Positions 35,294-47,868 are shown, counted from the first letter of the stretch. The stretch: 64,000 nt of DNA from Hippophae tibetana (GCA_037013495.1 CM072805.1:19928669-19992668); one strand, 5' to 3'. A program made the numbers and translations. The notes: a model not told the origin generated them from the sequence alone.

Positions 35294-35972
35294 TTCGCTT
35301 CTCGAGTGAGGGTGAGGGGACTCCTCTTCCAATCACGAGGCATAGGATGTATCCCATATCTCGAGTGGGGGGTCATGGGACTTCTCCTCCAATCACGAGG
35401 CATAAGATAAGCTGCCTCTTGCCTGGGGGGTCAGGGGACTCCTCCTTCAATCACGAGGCAATAAGGTGTCTTGCATCTCAAGTGAGAAGGTCAAATGACT
35501 TATCCTCACTTGGGGCATGAAATGAGACTCCCAAAACACTACGAGCATATTTCGTATCTCGAGTGGGGGGGTTAGGGAACTCCTCCTCCAATCACGAGGC
35601 ATAGGACGTATCTCGCATCTTGAGGGGGGTCAGGGGACTCCTCATCCAATCACGAGGCATAAAATAGGTCACATCTCGAGTGGGGGGTCAGAGGACTCCT
35701 CCTCCAATCACGAGGCAATAGGGTGTCTTACATCTCAAGTGAGAAGGTCAAATGACTTATCCTCACTTGGGGCATGAAATGAGATGCTCAAAACACTACA
35801 AGCATATTTCGCATCTCGAGTGAGGGTGTCAGGGGACTCCTCCTCCAATCACGAGGCATAGGACGTATCTCGCATCTCGAGTAGAGGGGTCATGGGACTC
35901 CTCCTACAATCACGAGGCATAAAAAAGGTCGCATCTCGAGTGGGGGGTCTGGGGACTCCTCCTCCAATCATG
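35294..35972. repeat. Minisatellite with two-level structure, Tat 3' spacer
   Basis: Units of roughly 55-60 bp carry CTCGAGTGGGGGGTCAGGGG, then ACTCCTCCTCCAATCACGAGGCAT. A second unit type (CATCTCAAGTGAGAAGGTCA and ACTTATCCTCACTTGGGGCA) appears twice, near 35477 and 35740, giving a higher-order period of about 265 bp. Tandem repeats between integrase and 3' LTR are known in Tat/Ogre elements. Confidence 0.9.
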
Positions 35973-36074
35973 ACTTTAACCTTGAAAATTTAATGGTTAG
36001 AAATTCATCTCATATATAAATATTTATTTCATACCAAGCATTTACATATGATATTTTTTAAGAAGTTCTATGTT

Positions 36075-37202
36075 CTAGCTCAAACCCTCCTTTATGCCAT
36101 CACATTCTATCAAGTAAGAGTCTACTGGTGTGATATAGTATATTTGATATGGGCCTTCCCATGTGGCAGTAAATTTTCCCACGTTAACTTCCACTTTGTT
36201 ACCCAATGCTCTCCGAAAGACCCATTCCCCGATACTAAAATTCTTGTGCTTGACGAATTTATTATATGTCTTTTGGAGTGTTCTTTTTTGATATTCAAGT
36301 CTTATTAGAGCTTCTTCTCTTTTTTCTTCAGCTAGCAACAGGTCCTCTTATCGTAAACAATCATTTTCTTCATGATCAATATCAGATCGAAGGGTAGGTT
36401 CTAATATATCAAGAGGTATAACTGCTTCGGTACCATAAACAAGAGAAAAAAAAGTTTCTCCTATTGTAGTTTTGGGAGTAGTTCGAGCTGCCTAGAGGGC
36501 ACCAGGCAACACATCCACCCATTTTCCTTTAGCTCCCTCCAAACGTTTTCGTAGTATATTAATGAGGGTTTTATTAGATGATTCGGCTTGATCATTTGCT
36601 TGCGGGCGGTAAGGGGTGGAATGAGATAATTTGATACCTTTCTTGTTGCAGAAAGATATAATCTTTTGGCCGATGAACTCTCTACCATTATCGGTAACCA
36701 ATTCATGAGGCAGGCCGTATCTACATATAATGTTACGCCATATGAATCTCTCCACATCCGATTCTTGGATTCGGGCCAAAGGTTTGCCTCTACCCATTTA
36801 GTAAAGTAATCAGTTGTGACAATGATAAAATTTATTTGTCCTGAAGCGATGGGTAATGGTCCCACCATGTCCAAACCCCATTTTTGAAATGGCTAGGGGG
36901 TGATAATGGATCTTAAGTCTGTACCCAGACGGTGTGGCACATTGGCTTGTCTCTAACATTTATCGCATTTTTTTGACATAAGAGATGCAATCTTTGAGAA
37001 GCGTGGGCCAATAGTAACCCTATCGAATAATCCTATGAGAAAGTGCTACTCCACCAGAATGAGCTCCACATTGTCCATCATTTAAATCACCCAAGACCAT
37101 CTGAGCTTGAACCGTAGGTAAGCACTTAAGCCATGGACCACCGTGATTCTTCCTATACAAAGCTCCATGAATGATAACATAACTATTTGCTTTTGTTATG
37201 AG
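36075..37202 (-). pseudogene. Tat integrase remnant
   Basis: The zinc-binding region is at 36900-37202. The catalytic core includes MDMVGPLPIASGQINFIIVT and HELVTDNGREFIGQ, with the later glutamate segment HSTPYRPQANDQAESSNKTL. The C-terminal part (36075-36338) includes KVEVNVGKFTATWEGPYQI. The sequence continues across the Athila insertion to the RNase H block at 42553. Confidence 0.8.
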
Positions 37203-37207
37203 CTTAC

Positions 37208-37686
37208 TCATGAGTGCTCAAAAAGCACTAAAATTACCATGATTTTATGCACATTAATTGATTAAAAATATATATTTATATGTTTTATCATATATTTATA
37301 TAAATTTGTATTTTTCAGAATCACGAGTATTTTTATTGTTTTTCAGGTATTTTGGCTTACAAACGTAACTTAAAGACTCAAAGAGAAATATTGGAAGCAA
37401 TACATCAAAAATATATTAATAAATAAATGAGGAAAGGTCAACAAGTATGGAAACATTGGACAAAATGGGTCAAAAAGGTAAAAAAATGTCAAACAAGAGA
37501 AAATCGCGCCGCCACGCACACAGCAGCCCGAGTCCCGCGCATGCCTTGCCCCAGATCCGCACGCGCCATTACTGTTCATGCGCGCGCCCCTGCGCGCAGC
37601 GCCTGCCCTTCCGCGCGCGCTAACGCCCGTTTCACCCCATTTTTGCACGCAGCCGCCCATGACGTCATGTTGACGTCATCAATGAA
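37208..37686 (+). repeat. Partial 5' LTR of the Athila-like element
   Basis: Matches the start of the 3' LTR, including the GC-rich block (37505-37670), and then loses similarity near TCATCAATGA. Confidence 0.8.
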
Positions 37687-37689
37687 TAG

Positions 37690-38290
37690 TAAACAATATA
37701 TATATATAATAATAATAAAAATTAAGATAAAAAAATAATAATAAATATTATAGCGTTAATAGTAAAAAAAAATTAAAAAAAATCTGAAGATAAAAAATAA
37801 ATAAATAATATAGCGTTAATAGTAAAATAAAATTATCATTCATGAATAGTTAAAAAAAAATTAAATAAATTTTAAATTAAAAATAAAAAATAAATAAAAT
37901 TAAAAAAATATAAAACTTAATTTTTAATTTTCATTTAATTTTAATTTTTTATTTTAATTTTTTATTTTAATTTTATTTGCTTTTACCTTTCTCAATTTTA
38001 TTTTAATTTAATTTATTTTACCTTTTTCAATTTTAATTTATTTTATTTTTATTTTTATTTTTTTCTTTTTTTAAACTTTTTTTTCTCTCTTAATTTTCAT
38101 TTAACTTAGATTTTTAATTAACTTAACTTAATTAACTTAGATTTTTACTTAAATTAACTTAATTAACTTAGCTTTTTAATTAACTTAGATTTTTACTTCA
38201 CTTAAGTTAATTAACTTAGATTTTTTTTAACTTAACTTAATTAACTTAAATTTTTAATTAACTTAACTTAATTAACGTAACTTTAATAAC
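37690..38290. repeat. AT-only low-complexity block in the Athila-like element
   Basis: Runs of A, T and AATAA, then from ~38098 to 38285 a degenerate repeat of TTAACTTAATTAACTTAGAT with period about 30-40 bp. No coding content. Confidence 0.7.
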
Positions 38291-38299
38291 ATGAAAAGT

Positions 38300-40772
38300 A
38301 AAGATCTAAGGGAGTTCTGTCTAGGAGACTAGTTCTTGGAAGCCTTTGTGCCACTAGTCTTTCTTGGAAACGTTGTTTTGTCTAGGAGGATGGTTTTTAA
38401 GGAGCCTTTGCCCCATCATTCTTTCGTGGGAGCACTCTTGGTTAATACTGATTATGTTATTTTAACTTAAATAAAAAAAATTAATTTTTTTTTCTGAAAC
38501 TATCTCAAAAATTTTAAAGTTTTAATTACAATCTCAAGAGTTAGTTTCTTTGTTTGATCTAGGTACAATTGTGTTTTGATGTCTTAATTATTTGATTTGC
38601 ACCTAGATATGAGTTATCTAAAACCCTCAAGCATGCCCCTAGTTTTTGGTACAAAAAAATTTGAAAATCAATAGGGCATGTTTGAAACAGTATAGGTAGA
38701 AAACCTTGTCTTACTTGTAGGTTTGATTGACTCAATGATAAGGGGACATTGAGTTTACTTAAAAGGCAATCCCTAAGTTACGTCTTGATAAGACGTTAAA
38801 CTAAGCGCTGGATGGGAGGCAACCCATCATTTTAGGTAATTTTCTGTTATTTATTTTATTTACTTAATTTTATTGTTTATTTTAGTTTAATAATTTTTAA
38901 ATTGTTAAAACTAAAAATATTTGTTGAGATGTTAGAAGTTCACAGCGATCTGTCTATATACACTTTAATAATGAATATGATGGATGCACCTGCATTTTTC
39001 CATTACTACTTACACATTCTCAGGAAATATGTAATTTTTCTTCTCTTTTCTCTTTTCTCTTTTCTCTTTATCTTTAATTTACAGTTATTACATTGAGGAC
39101 AATGTAAGTTCTAGGTTGGGGGTGATGAAAAGTTACCATGCTTAATTAGAAAAAAAAGAGATTTAACAATTTTAAAAAAAAATCTTTTTTTATGTTCACG
39201 TTTTAATTTTTTGTGTTTGGTTTTATTTTTGTTTTGTGTGATTTAGTAATTTTTGAAAAAAAAATTCTCACAAAAATTTATCATTTCTTTAAATCAAATT
39301 TAAGTAAATAGTTAAGTCTTTGTACTGTTAGATTAATTTTTGAAAACATATCATGAAATATTTTGTAATTACTTTTGATAATTAGTTAGTTTTTGTCATA
39401 ACTAGTATTTCTTGATAAAATGTGGAAATTATATTAAACCCAAAATCGGTGTTTATGAATTGTTTTAGTGGAGACTATCCTTGTGAGATATAATTTGAGC
39501 CTAATTTCTTTTATTCAGAGTGAAATATATATTTTTTCGACTCTAAACACATTTCTTATTTATTCAAATTTTTAGATGATCTCTATAGGTATTAGCATTG
39601 AATGTATGAATTTTTTCTCATCTTAATAGAGTATCATATATTTTTTATTATTTTTGCTTAGATTAAATTATTTGAGTATAAATTGATAGTATATGCTTAT
39701 ATCTCATTTATGCATGACTGCTACAAAAACAAAAAGACATATCTGGGGTTACCTAAACCAAGATCAAACAGAAAAGCCACAAATTAACCACTCACCAAAA
39801 TCCTAAAAAAATGTACAATCTGTACATGGGTTGACTCTCTAAAAAATACATATATTGAAAAATATCTTCACAAAAAAAATAGAGAGATAAAAAATATATA
39901 GTATCATCTACATACTCTAACCCACATTCCCTACAAAGTTGTGAGTACAGGCTAATTACAAAAGAAAGATATAGGAAGTAATTCCCTAAAAAGTCATTGC
40001 AATTTCTTCATTTGTAAAAAGCATATGTCTTGAAATTCTTTCTTAATGAGTTTGATTTATGCATGAAAATAATTTTTATATATGATATCTTTATAATTTA
40101 TACATTCGATTCCTTTCATGAGATCAATGTTAAAATAACACTTTGAGCCTTTATTCTTTATACATATGTGAACATATTAGTTCATTTCTATACATCAACT
40201 CTTTCGCATATAAATTAGTATAAGTGTTTGAACCCATAGGATTCAGTGTTTTGAGAGTATTGACTTGTGAGGAATAGAGTCGAAGCAAATTCTGATTCAT
40301 GACACTAAAATTTGGTAAAATTAAATTGATACATTTTTTATAGGAAATATGAGAATGATTTTCGACTAATTATTATAATAAATCATGATTGTTTAAAGAG
40401 ATTAAAATAACTTATGCTTGAGATTTTAATTATGATCTGAAAGGAGATTAAAAAAGTATGAGACATTTTTGTGATATATTGTTTTCTTTTATTCTTAAAT
40501 TAATTTTTGATTTTGTTGTAATTTTAGTTTTTGATTTGATTGTTTTTATTGTTTCTTTTGATTTTTACATTTAGTTCAATGTTTGTGGGTATCATTACTG
40601 AAAACCCTCATGAGACTCAAACTCGTCCACTAGGGCAACCTAGGGGTTTAAAGGCTTGTTGCATAGGCTAAATGCAACCGTTTCAATCCATGAAAGTGAT
40701 TTAGGATAGTTTAATTTTTAGTTTTTATCGCTTCTCTTGATAAGGGACTATCAAGAAGTTGGTTGGGGGTTG
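38300..40772 (+). other. Non-coding interior of the Athila-like element
   Basis: Two imperfect ~65-bp repeats lie at 38310-38440 (TCTAGGAG ... GCCTTTG words). The Athila 3' signatures follow. No gag, pol or env-like reading frame of meaningful length was seen. Confidence 0.65.
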
Positions 40773-42547
40773 TGATGAGTGCTCAAAAAGCATTAAAATT
40801 ACCATGATTTTATGCACATTAATTGATTAAAAATATATATATTTATATGTTTTATCAAATATTTATATAAATTTGTATTTTCGGAATCACGGGTATTTTT
40901 ATTGTTTTTCAGGTATTTTGGCTTAAAACATAACTTAAAGACTCAAAGAGGAATACTGGAAGCAATACATCACAAATATATTAATAAATAAATGGGGAAA
41001 GGTCAACAAATATGGAAAAATTGAACAAAATGGGTCAAAAATGTCAAAAAGGAGAAAATCGCGCCGCCGCGCTCCAGCGCCCAGTCCTGCGCCAAGCTGC
41101 GCGTGCCTTGCCCCAGATCGGCGCACGCCGATGCCTATTTCGTCCCATTTTTGTGCGCAGCCGCCCCCATGATGTCATGCTTACATCATTAATGACCTCA
41201 GCAATTACACTCCACGTTTTTGCCATTTTTTATCATTTTTTCACTCACTTTTTCTCTCCATCCTCACCTATAAATACCCCCCTTTCCCTTCACTTCTAAA
41301 CACACTTATCTCTTCTTTATTTCTCTCTTTTCTTAGATTTTTAGTTTTTCTTAGTTTTTCTTAGTTTTTAGTTAATTTCTCTTAGTTTTAGAGTTCTTCC
41401 CTTTTTGGGAAGAACTAGTTATGTTTATGTAATTTTTTAGCTTTTTGATTCAATAAATGGGAGTGCAAATTCCGCTTGGAGGTTTTCCAGCAACGGGAAT
41501 AGCGTCGAAGTTCTATAAGAATTTTATTTTCTTTACAGTTATTTTTTATGCTTTATTCTTACATGTTATATTTAATTTGTCTGTGGTTAAATTTAATTGT
41601 GCTGGCTGTTTATAAAAATGATGTTATAATAACGTTGTTATGCTTGCGAAATATTAAATAGGTAAAAATCTCTAAAATAAATTGATTTTGTTTTTATTCA
41701 AGATTTTATATTAAGAATGTTAGAGAGAAATATATTATTTTTCATTACAAACTTAAACTTGAAAATTAGATTTTAAGGTTTAGTTATCCGGTCTGATTTA
41801 GAGTAGTGCTCTTTTATTTGTTGGTACAATCCCCCGGTAGTTAGAGTGAAGCTCTATTTCAAAATTTTTTATAAGAATTATTATCTGAAAATGTATTGAC
41901 AACATGTTTTCAGTAGTGGTTTTAAAACTTGAAAGTTAGTACTCGGATAACTAAATTCTTAGGTTTAATTTGGACACCTTGAATAACGTTTAAACTGTCT
42001 AACCCCACCAAATGTGACATTTAAATGGTTCATTTTCAATCTCTTAGAAAATGGAATTAATTTAATTAGGAAAATTAGTTATCAACCCCACCCATAGGTG
42101 TTAATTGATTTGTTTAGTTAACAAAGAATATCTAACCCTACCAAAGGTGGTATTCATATAAAAAAGGGAGAATCAATAAATATCAATTCATATCTTTAAT
42201 AACCTAAATAATATGAGCAAGCATAATTAACTTAGTTATTATATCCATAAATACTCCACCATTATAAATGATAAAATTTGCATAAATGTTTATTGAATCT
42301 ATGTTTATTTTTATGTATGTAGATTAAAACACAAAAAACCCAAAATATCGTGACAGGATGTTTAGGATTTAATTTCGTTTCTAAAAGTTTGAATAATAAA
42401 TTAAAAACCACATACATTCCTTCCTTAGATCGACCTTGGGAGTATACTTATCATTTTCTACGAAATGATTCGTGCACTTGCGAGAGTTTTACAAATATTA
42501 AAACCAAAGTATTGGCAAGAATCGGCGATGCCGATTTTCGCTCATCA
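40773..42547 (+). repeat. 3' LTR of the Athila-like element
   Basis: 1775 bp. It contains a GC-rich block (about 41055-41175, CGCGCC and GCGCAGCCGCC words), then a TATA-like CTATAAATAC at 41269 as a likely promoter, and ends at the CTTAC duplication. Its first ~425 bp match the 5' copy at 37208-37686. Confidence 0.85.
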
Positions 42548-43423
42548 CTTACGAGCCAAGTGCTTGTCTTCGGGGAGAGTACCATTGATAAGATATTCTA
42601 TATATGGTGTCAACCAAGAATCATAAATAGTGTGCACGACATTTTTTCGCGTTTGAAGTTTCAATTCACTTAGGGTAACACTAGGCCTTGATAAACTAGA
42701 TATTGGTATGACTCTCTTTAAATCGGAGTTCACCACTGTCGCTAACATGGCTAAGGAGTTAGCATGGGTGTTTTCTCCTCTTGGTATTTGTTTGATATGA
42801 AAGGTTTCAAACGCAGCCTTCATTTTTTTCACCTCTCTGGCCTTAAAATTGTCATTGACTTGGTTTACCACCAGTAGTGAATCGCTATGAATTAACACCC
42901 TTTTAGCTCCAAGGTTTAACACTTGTTGTAATGCCAAAAGTAAGGCTTCATATTCCACGATATTATTATTTGCTTGAAAGGTGATTCAAAGGCATTGCTC
43001 TATCAAGGCTCCCATCAGGGTGAAATTTACTATTCCAACTCCTGCTCCACGTGAGTTGTTTGCACCATCGACATATGCCCTCCATAATCCTACTTCAAAA
43101 GACAATGTTTCTGTTGCGAGAGTTGGCCTTATCTCATGTATAGAATTACATTCCTGGGTATTCTCATTCGTCCATTCTACAATAAAATCTGCTAGGGCTT
43201 GTCCTTTGATCACAACCAAAGGTTTATAATGTATTTCAAACTCACTGAGCTCAATAGCTATTTGAGAAAGAAGACCGGAAAAATCAGGTTTTCCCAAGAT
43301 GTTTTTCAAGGGGTAAGGAGTAAGGACTACTACCCTGTGTGAACCAAAATAATGTTTAAGTTTGCAGGTCGTCATTCTTATAGGAAATGCCACTTTATCT
43401 AGAGAGGGATATCATTGTTGAGC
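42545..43423 (-). pseudogene. Dual RNase H region (RNH plus archaeal-type aRNH)
   Basis: The first RNase H ends with SEFEIHYKPLVVIKGQALAD. A second RNase H fold follows, starting WRAYVDGANNSRGAGVGIV and continuing through MEYEALLLALQQVLNLGAKR, HSDSLLVVNQVND and IPRGENTHANSLAMLA. Two RNase H domains in series are a mark of the Tat lineage. The Athila insertion lies between this block and integrase. Confidence 0.8.
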
Positions 43424-44340
43424 TCATGTTAATGAATGACTCATACAATACACAGGGTATTGATTTCCTCCACGGTTGATCACTAATACCGCGTTAGAAG
43501 CTTTGTCCGTAAAGGACATGTACATGTATAAGTTTTCACCCACCGTTGGACTAACTAAAAGGGGTGCTCCTCTGAAGTAATCTTTAATGGATTGGAAAGC
43601 TTGTTCACACTCGATATCCCATAAGTACTCCGTGTTCTTCTTAAGCAATAGAAAAGAACGGTAGGAACTTTTTAGTGCACTTAGAAATGAAACGACTTAA
43701 TGCTGCAATACACCCATTTAGTTGTTGGACTTCCTGAAGACACGTTAGGGATTTCATGTTGATTAAAGCCGAAATTTTGTCCGTATTGGCTTCGATCTCC
43801 CTTGATGTAACTAAATATCCTAAAAACTTCCCTGAGGTTACGGCAAACAAACACATTTTTGGATTGAGGCTCATCTTATAATTTCGAATTATATCAAACA
43901 CTTCTTGGAGGTCTTTAATGTGGTCTACTGCACATTTAGTTTTTACCAACATGTCATCAACATATACCTCCATATTTCGGCCCATTTGGTTTTGGAACAT
44001 CTTATTCATCATTCTTTGATATGTGGCACCAACATTTTTTAAACGAAGGGCATCTTTGTGTAACAAAATGTCCCTTCTTCCGTGATGAGCACTGTTTTCT
44101 CTTTGTCCCTAGGATGCATCTGAATTTGGTGATAGCTTGAATAAGCATCCAAAAAACTCATTGATTCGAATCCAGCTATGGCATCTACTAATTAGTCTAT
44201 ATTTGGCAAAGGGAAACAATCTTTTGGTGTCGTTTTATTCAAATCTGTGAAATCCACACATATCCTATGCTCACCTCCTGCTTTGTTTACTAACACCACA
44301 TTTTATAGCCATGTGGGGTATCAGACCTCTCGAATCCAAC
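43424..44340 (-). pseudogene. Tat reverse transcriptase remnant
   Basis: The reading contains RLKNVGATYQRMMNKMFQNQ, the catalytic block MEVYVDDMLVKTK (the YVDD form usual in Tat elements), and the connection segment with CLQEVQQLNGCIAALSRFIS. Position and order fit pol. Confidence 0.8.
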
Positions 44341-44730
44341 CTACATTTTTCAAGGAGTTAATCTTATTTTTGATGATTTCATTCTTTTTTTCTAGGAAAC
44401 TTTCGCTTTCTTTGATGGACCGGTTTTTTGGTATGATCTAAACATAACTCATGGGAGATGTCATCCAAATCTATGCCAGGCATGTCCTCAGGTTTCCAAG
44501 CAAACAAATCTTTGTTAATTTCAAGAAGTCTACAAGGGTAGTTTTAAATGAAGGAGATAGCGCACCATTAATCTTAACATATTGTTCGCTCTCGACATCT
44601 CCTATAAGGATTATATCGTATTCACCGTGAACCTCCATAGTAGTTCACTCATTTGTATGAACTTTTTTGAGTTTATGGAAGTGACTTTCATTCTTTAGAT
44701 GCTATTTCGAAGCTTGGGGTAATGCATTTT

Positions 44731-45162
44731 TCATGGCAGCGTTGTAGCAACTTCGTGCCTTATCTTATTCCCCTTCAATTTGTCGTATCCAATTGCCTGA
44801 GGATATTTAATCAGTTGATGATACATTGAAGGTACTGCTTTCATCTTGTGTATCCATGGGCGTCCCAAAATAGCATTTATAGCTTTCATCTTGGGAGTAT
44901 TTAAAATGACGAAAGTTGTTAAGACTATGGACCCTTCCACTGACACTAGTAGGCGAATGGTTCCTACCGACATAGTCACACTGCCATTGAAACCGACAAG
45001 GAGCATCTGTTGTGAGGTGATTTCTTTGGGGTCTATGTTCATATCAAGCAGAGTATATAAATATAAGAGATCGGATGAACTGTCATTATCAACCAATATC
45101 CTACGCACATCACAATAAGCAATTCGCACTGTGATTATGAGAGGATCGCCATGAGGATGCAA
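44731..45162 (-). pseudogene. Tat protease remnant
   Basis: The retropepsin-like reading contains RRILVDNDSSSDLLY at the place of the active-site motif and later NAILGRPWIHKMKAVPS, a conserved tail of Tat-type protease domains. Confidence 0.7.
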
Positions 45163-45237
45163 ACATTCTTTGTCTTCAAAAGTAATAGGATACTAAGGTC
45201 CTTCTGATCTCATGCCATATATTAAATGTCACGTGTC

Positions 45238-46020
45238 TCAAGCCTCTCTTGCATATCTTTTTCGGGAATTGTTAGAATGACTAGCCATGGTGGGACCACC
45301 ATGTATGGTGTGGATTATCCGTACATCCCCTGATGGAATGGGGTGTCCTCTATTTGACTCATTTTGGATTGGAATTGATTTTTTCGTTGTCTTAATCCTT
45401 TGATTTGAATTTTCCCTCTGAATATCATCTCTTGGATTCTTGGTTTTATCAACTATATCCCTCAAATATCCTTCAAAAAATAGGTGCTTAATTTCCCATT
45501 TTAAATGACGAAATTCCTGAGTCCAATGTCCCATGTCTTTATGAAACACACAATATTTGTTAGGGTTCCTAAGAGGAGCTTTCATAATTGGTGGCCAATT
45601 TACATTATCGAGACGATCCATGCGACTCACCACTTCCACTAATGTCACACGTAAGGGGGGTCCACGAAAGGGAGATAAAGCTCGATTCCAAGTGTTGGGA
45701 TTATGCTATGATCTAAAAGCGGGTTTGAAACGGGAGAAATTGGTACGCTTGTTAGCCACAGGTTTTCTGTCTTCTTCGTTCTTACTGAAAGAGAGTCGCC
45801 TTTGGTTTTTGCTCACCGATGGTTTTCTCGACTTCATCTCCCTTTCAACATTAACAAACTTTTGAGTCTCTTCATAGACTACATCTAACGAACATGGCAT
45901 GGATTTTGTCAATTCTATGAAAAAGTCATTATCACGCGTTATGCCCTTCTGAAAAGCTTCTATGGCTATTGAATTGGGGCATTGAATAATTTCCATCTTT
46001 TCCATTTTAAATCTTCTCAT
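45238..46020 (-). pseudogene. Tat gag remnant, C-terminal part
   Basis: Contains FIELTKSMPCSLDVVYEETQ and then the segment YCVFHKDMGHWTQEFRHLKW, which follows the zinc-finger-like pattern at the end of Tat-type gag proteins. It is related to the gag piece at 20171-20440. Confidence 0.75.
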
Positions 46021-47215
46021 TTAAGCTTCGATCAATTCATCTTCCTCTTGGATAATCGAGAATAGGTGATGTGACTCCTTCTCGATAGGTTTGTTACAAG
46101 CGTAATTAATAATAAATATTCTAACCAGAGCATCAAAGCTAGCAATACTCTTGGGGGTAATTCCATAAACCATTTTTGGGCCGAATCTTGAAGAGTAGCT
46201 GCAAATAACTTGTGTAATGCATGAATTCTCGTTTATCTTCATATAGGCTGACCGTAGCCATTACCATTTTGAATTGAAGAACATACGCGACAGGATATTT
46301 AGTCCCCTTATATGCGAGACATTTGGGGGCATTAAATTTGAGAGGGGGAACTATTAAATCAATGGCGTCAAAGAAAGGAGACGTGGACAGTTGATTACAA
46401 ACATTTTCTAAATCACCCCAAGGTTTTGTCTTTTCTTGTCTTGGGCCGAATCTTGAAGAGTAGTTGCAAATAAGTTGTAATGCATGGATTTTCGTTTATC
46501 TTCAGATAGGTTGACCACAGTCATAGCCATTTTGAATTGAAGAATGTGCACAACAAGATCTTTAGTCCCCTTGTATGCGGGGCATTTGGGAGCATTAAAT
46601 TTGAGAGGGGGTACTGTTAATTCAATGGCGTCAGAGAAAGGAGACGTGGATAGTTGATTACAAACGTTTTCTATATCACCCCAAGGTTTTGTCTTTTCTT
46701 GTCTCACAATTCTATCATTAACCTTGATCTACATTTTTTCTTCCATATCTTTTAACCTTTTGTCTAGTTCTCCACTCGGATCGTGTGGTGGAGTGGGCTC
46801 AATTTTCAGTCTATAAATTGGAAGATTTGGGTGAGACGTCCCGCCTACGAGGGGAGGATCAGAAACCATATTCGATTATTCCATCACCGAACATTGATGA
46901 AGATTTGAAGTATGAGTCACATGCTCTCTTCTAAGGGGTTGATGCACCATCTGAGAATCTCGAGGTGTAAAAAAGGAACTTGTTGTTTCTAAGCAAGTGT
47001 CTCGTTCTAATCGAGATCTTAATTCTTTATTATCCTTTTGACACTCAATCAAAGCTTGTTGTAATTCTATGATTTGTTTTTGAATTCCTTGTATCATTGC
47101 ATCTCCTTCATAAGGAGGATTATCATGCAAGTTTGAAAATTGCACTTCGCTAGCCGAAGTACGCCTCATGGCATGGTTTGATAGCAACCTGATGGGTGAA
47201 TAGTGAAGCACCTTA
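46021..47215 (-). pseudogene. Tat gag remnant, N-terminal part
   Basis: The minus-strand reading has an N-terminal coiled region (IQGIQKQIIELQQALIECQ) followed by a gag core with LKFNAPKCPAYKGTKDLVVH. It lies directly after the 5' LTR and primer site. The core region is present twice in tandem (see the 265-bp repeat). Confidence 0.7.
46176..46704. repeat. 265-bp tandem direct repeat within Tat gag
   Basis: 46176-46440 and 46441-46704 are near-identical neighbours, both starting TTGGGCCGAATCTTGAAGAG. They differ at a modest number of positions, so the duplication is not very recent. Confidence 0.85.
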
Positions 47216-47398
47216 TTGTTGTCACAGTCTAAAGCTTCTGGAATGAGGTCGTTTGGTTCTGGGACCTTTGGGACGAGGTCGTTTGGTTAGATAGAGAATG
47301 GATGATCCATCTAGATATTAGACGATACTGATAAATTCTCTTAAAATATATTTCTCAAATGTTGGATTAGAAAATTCTTTCCCACAGACGGCATCAAT

Positions 47399-47868
47399 TG
47401 TTTGGAGAGAATTTAAGTATCTAATTTTAGTGATTTTTAGTGAGAAGTGAGAAATGGTATTTTTGAATATTCGCCTCCTATTCTCCTCATTTAAGGGGTA
47501 TATATATAGGTACATTTATGTACATAGCGGGGTGCGTATTAGCGACCTAGTTAATACAAACTAGTTTACAGAATTGAGATCGTTCGTTATAAGTATTTAC
47601 TAATAAGGGAAGGGTATTTATATAGAAGTCGTTCATGGATGATGACCTCGATACCAGGGATATCATAACTTTACCAAGTCTTGTCATCCCAAACCTCATT
47701 ATTTGATGATGAGATGCTTTGTAGATGCTTTGTAGACTGGGTTGGCGTGATTTTCCAAGTTCGTTGGGCACAAGCATTTTGTGGAGCTAGCTTTATATCC
47801 TCACTTTATCCTAGCGGGGTACCTATACTTATCAGGTCACATGCCCGTTACATATTTAATACCAAACA
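47399..47868 (-). repeat. 5' LTR of the Tat element, 470 bp
   Basis: It starts TGTTTGG and ends CCAAACA, a perfect 7-bp inverted end pair. It repeats at 31100-31545. The primer site next to it reads TTGATGCCGTCTGTGGG on the minus strand, close to the TTGGCGCCGTCTGTGGG form used by many plant Tat elements. Confidence 0.9.

Larger units (their letters stand above)
37208..42547 (+). mobile_element. Athila-like Ty3/gypsy element nested in the Tat element
   Basis: The 5-bp target duplication CTTAC flanks it exactly (37203-37207 and 42548-42552). The 3' LTR is 40773-42547 (1775 bp; starts TGATGAGTGC, ends GCTCATCA), and a partial 5' LTR starts at 37208. A polypurine stretch GTTGGTTGGGGGT precedes the 3' LTR. 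The interior shows marks of the Athila 3' region: GCGCTGGATGGGAGGCAACC (about 38800) and ACATTGAGGACAATGTAAG with a following TTGGGGGTG (about 39093-39123). No gag or pol remains. It is a defective copy. Confidence 0.85.
31100..47868 (-). mobile_element. Tat-lineage Ty3/gypsy element with nested Athila insertion
   Basis: On the minus strand the order is 5' LTR (47399-47868), primer site (47381-47397), gag, protease, RT, RNase H, a second archaeal-type RNase H, integrase, a minisatellite, antisense ORFs, and 3' LTR (about 31100-31545). The dual RNase H, the long 3' spacer with tandem repeats and the antisense ORFs mark the Tat branch (Retand/Ogre-like). Excluding the Athila insertion it is about 11.4 kb. 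LTRs look about 90% identical by eye, so a few million years old. The coding parts are broken in many places. Confidence 0.85.

Noticed and set aside
35251-35520. An 89-codon plus-strand frame over the minisatellite
   Set aside because: It is a reading of tandem repeats with no recognisable protein features.
35294-35972. CRISPR-like array of repeats
   Set aside because: Units are contiguous minisatellite repeats without unique spacers, inside a plant retroelement.
37427-37738. Arg/Ala-rich frames in the GC block of the Athila LTR
   Set aside because: They follow base composition in a non-coding LTR; the same happens in the other LTR copy at 41012-41299.
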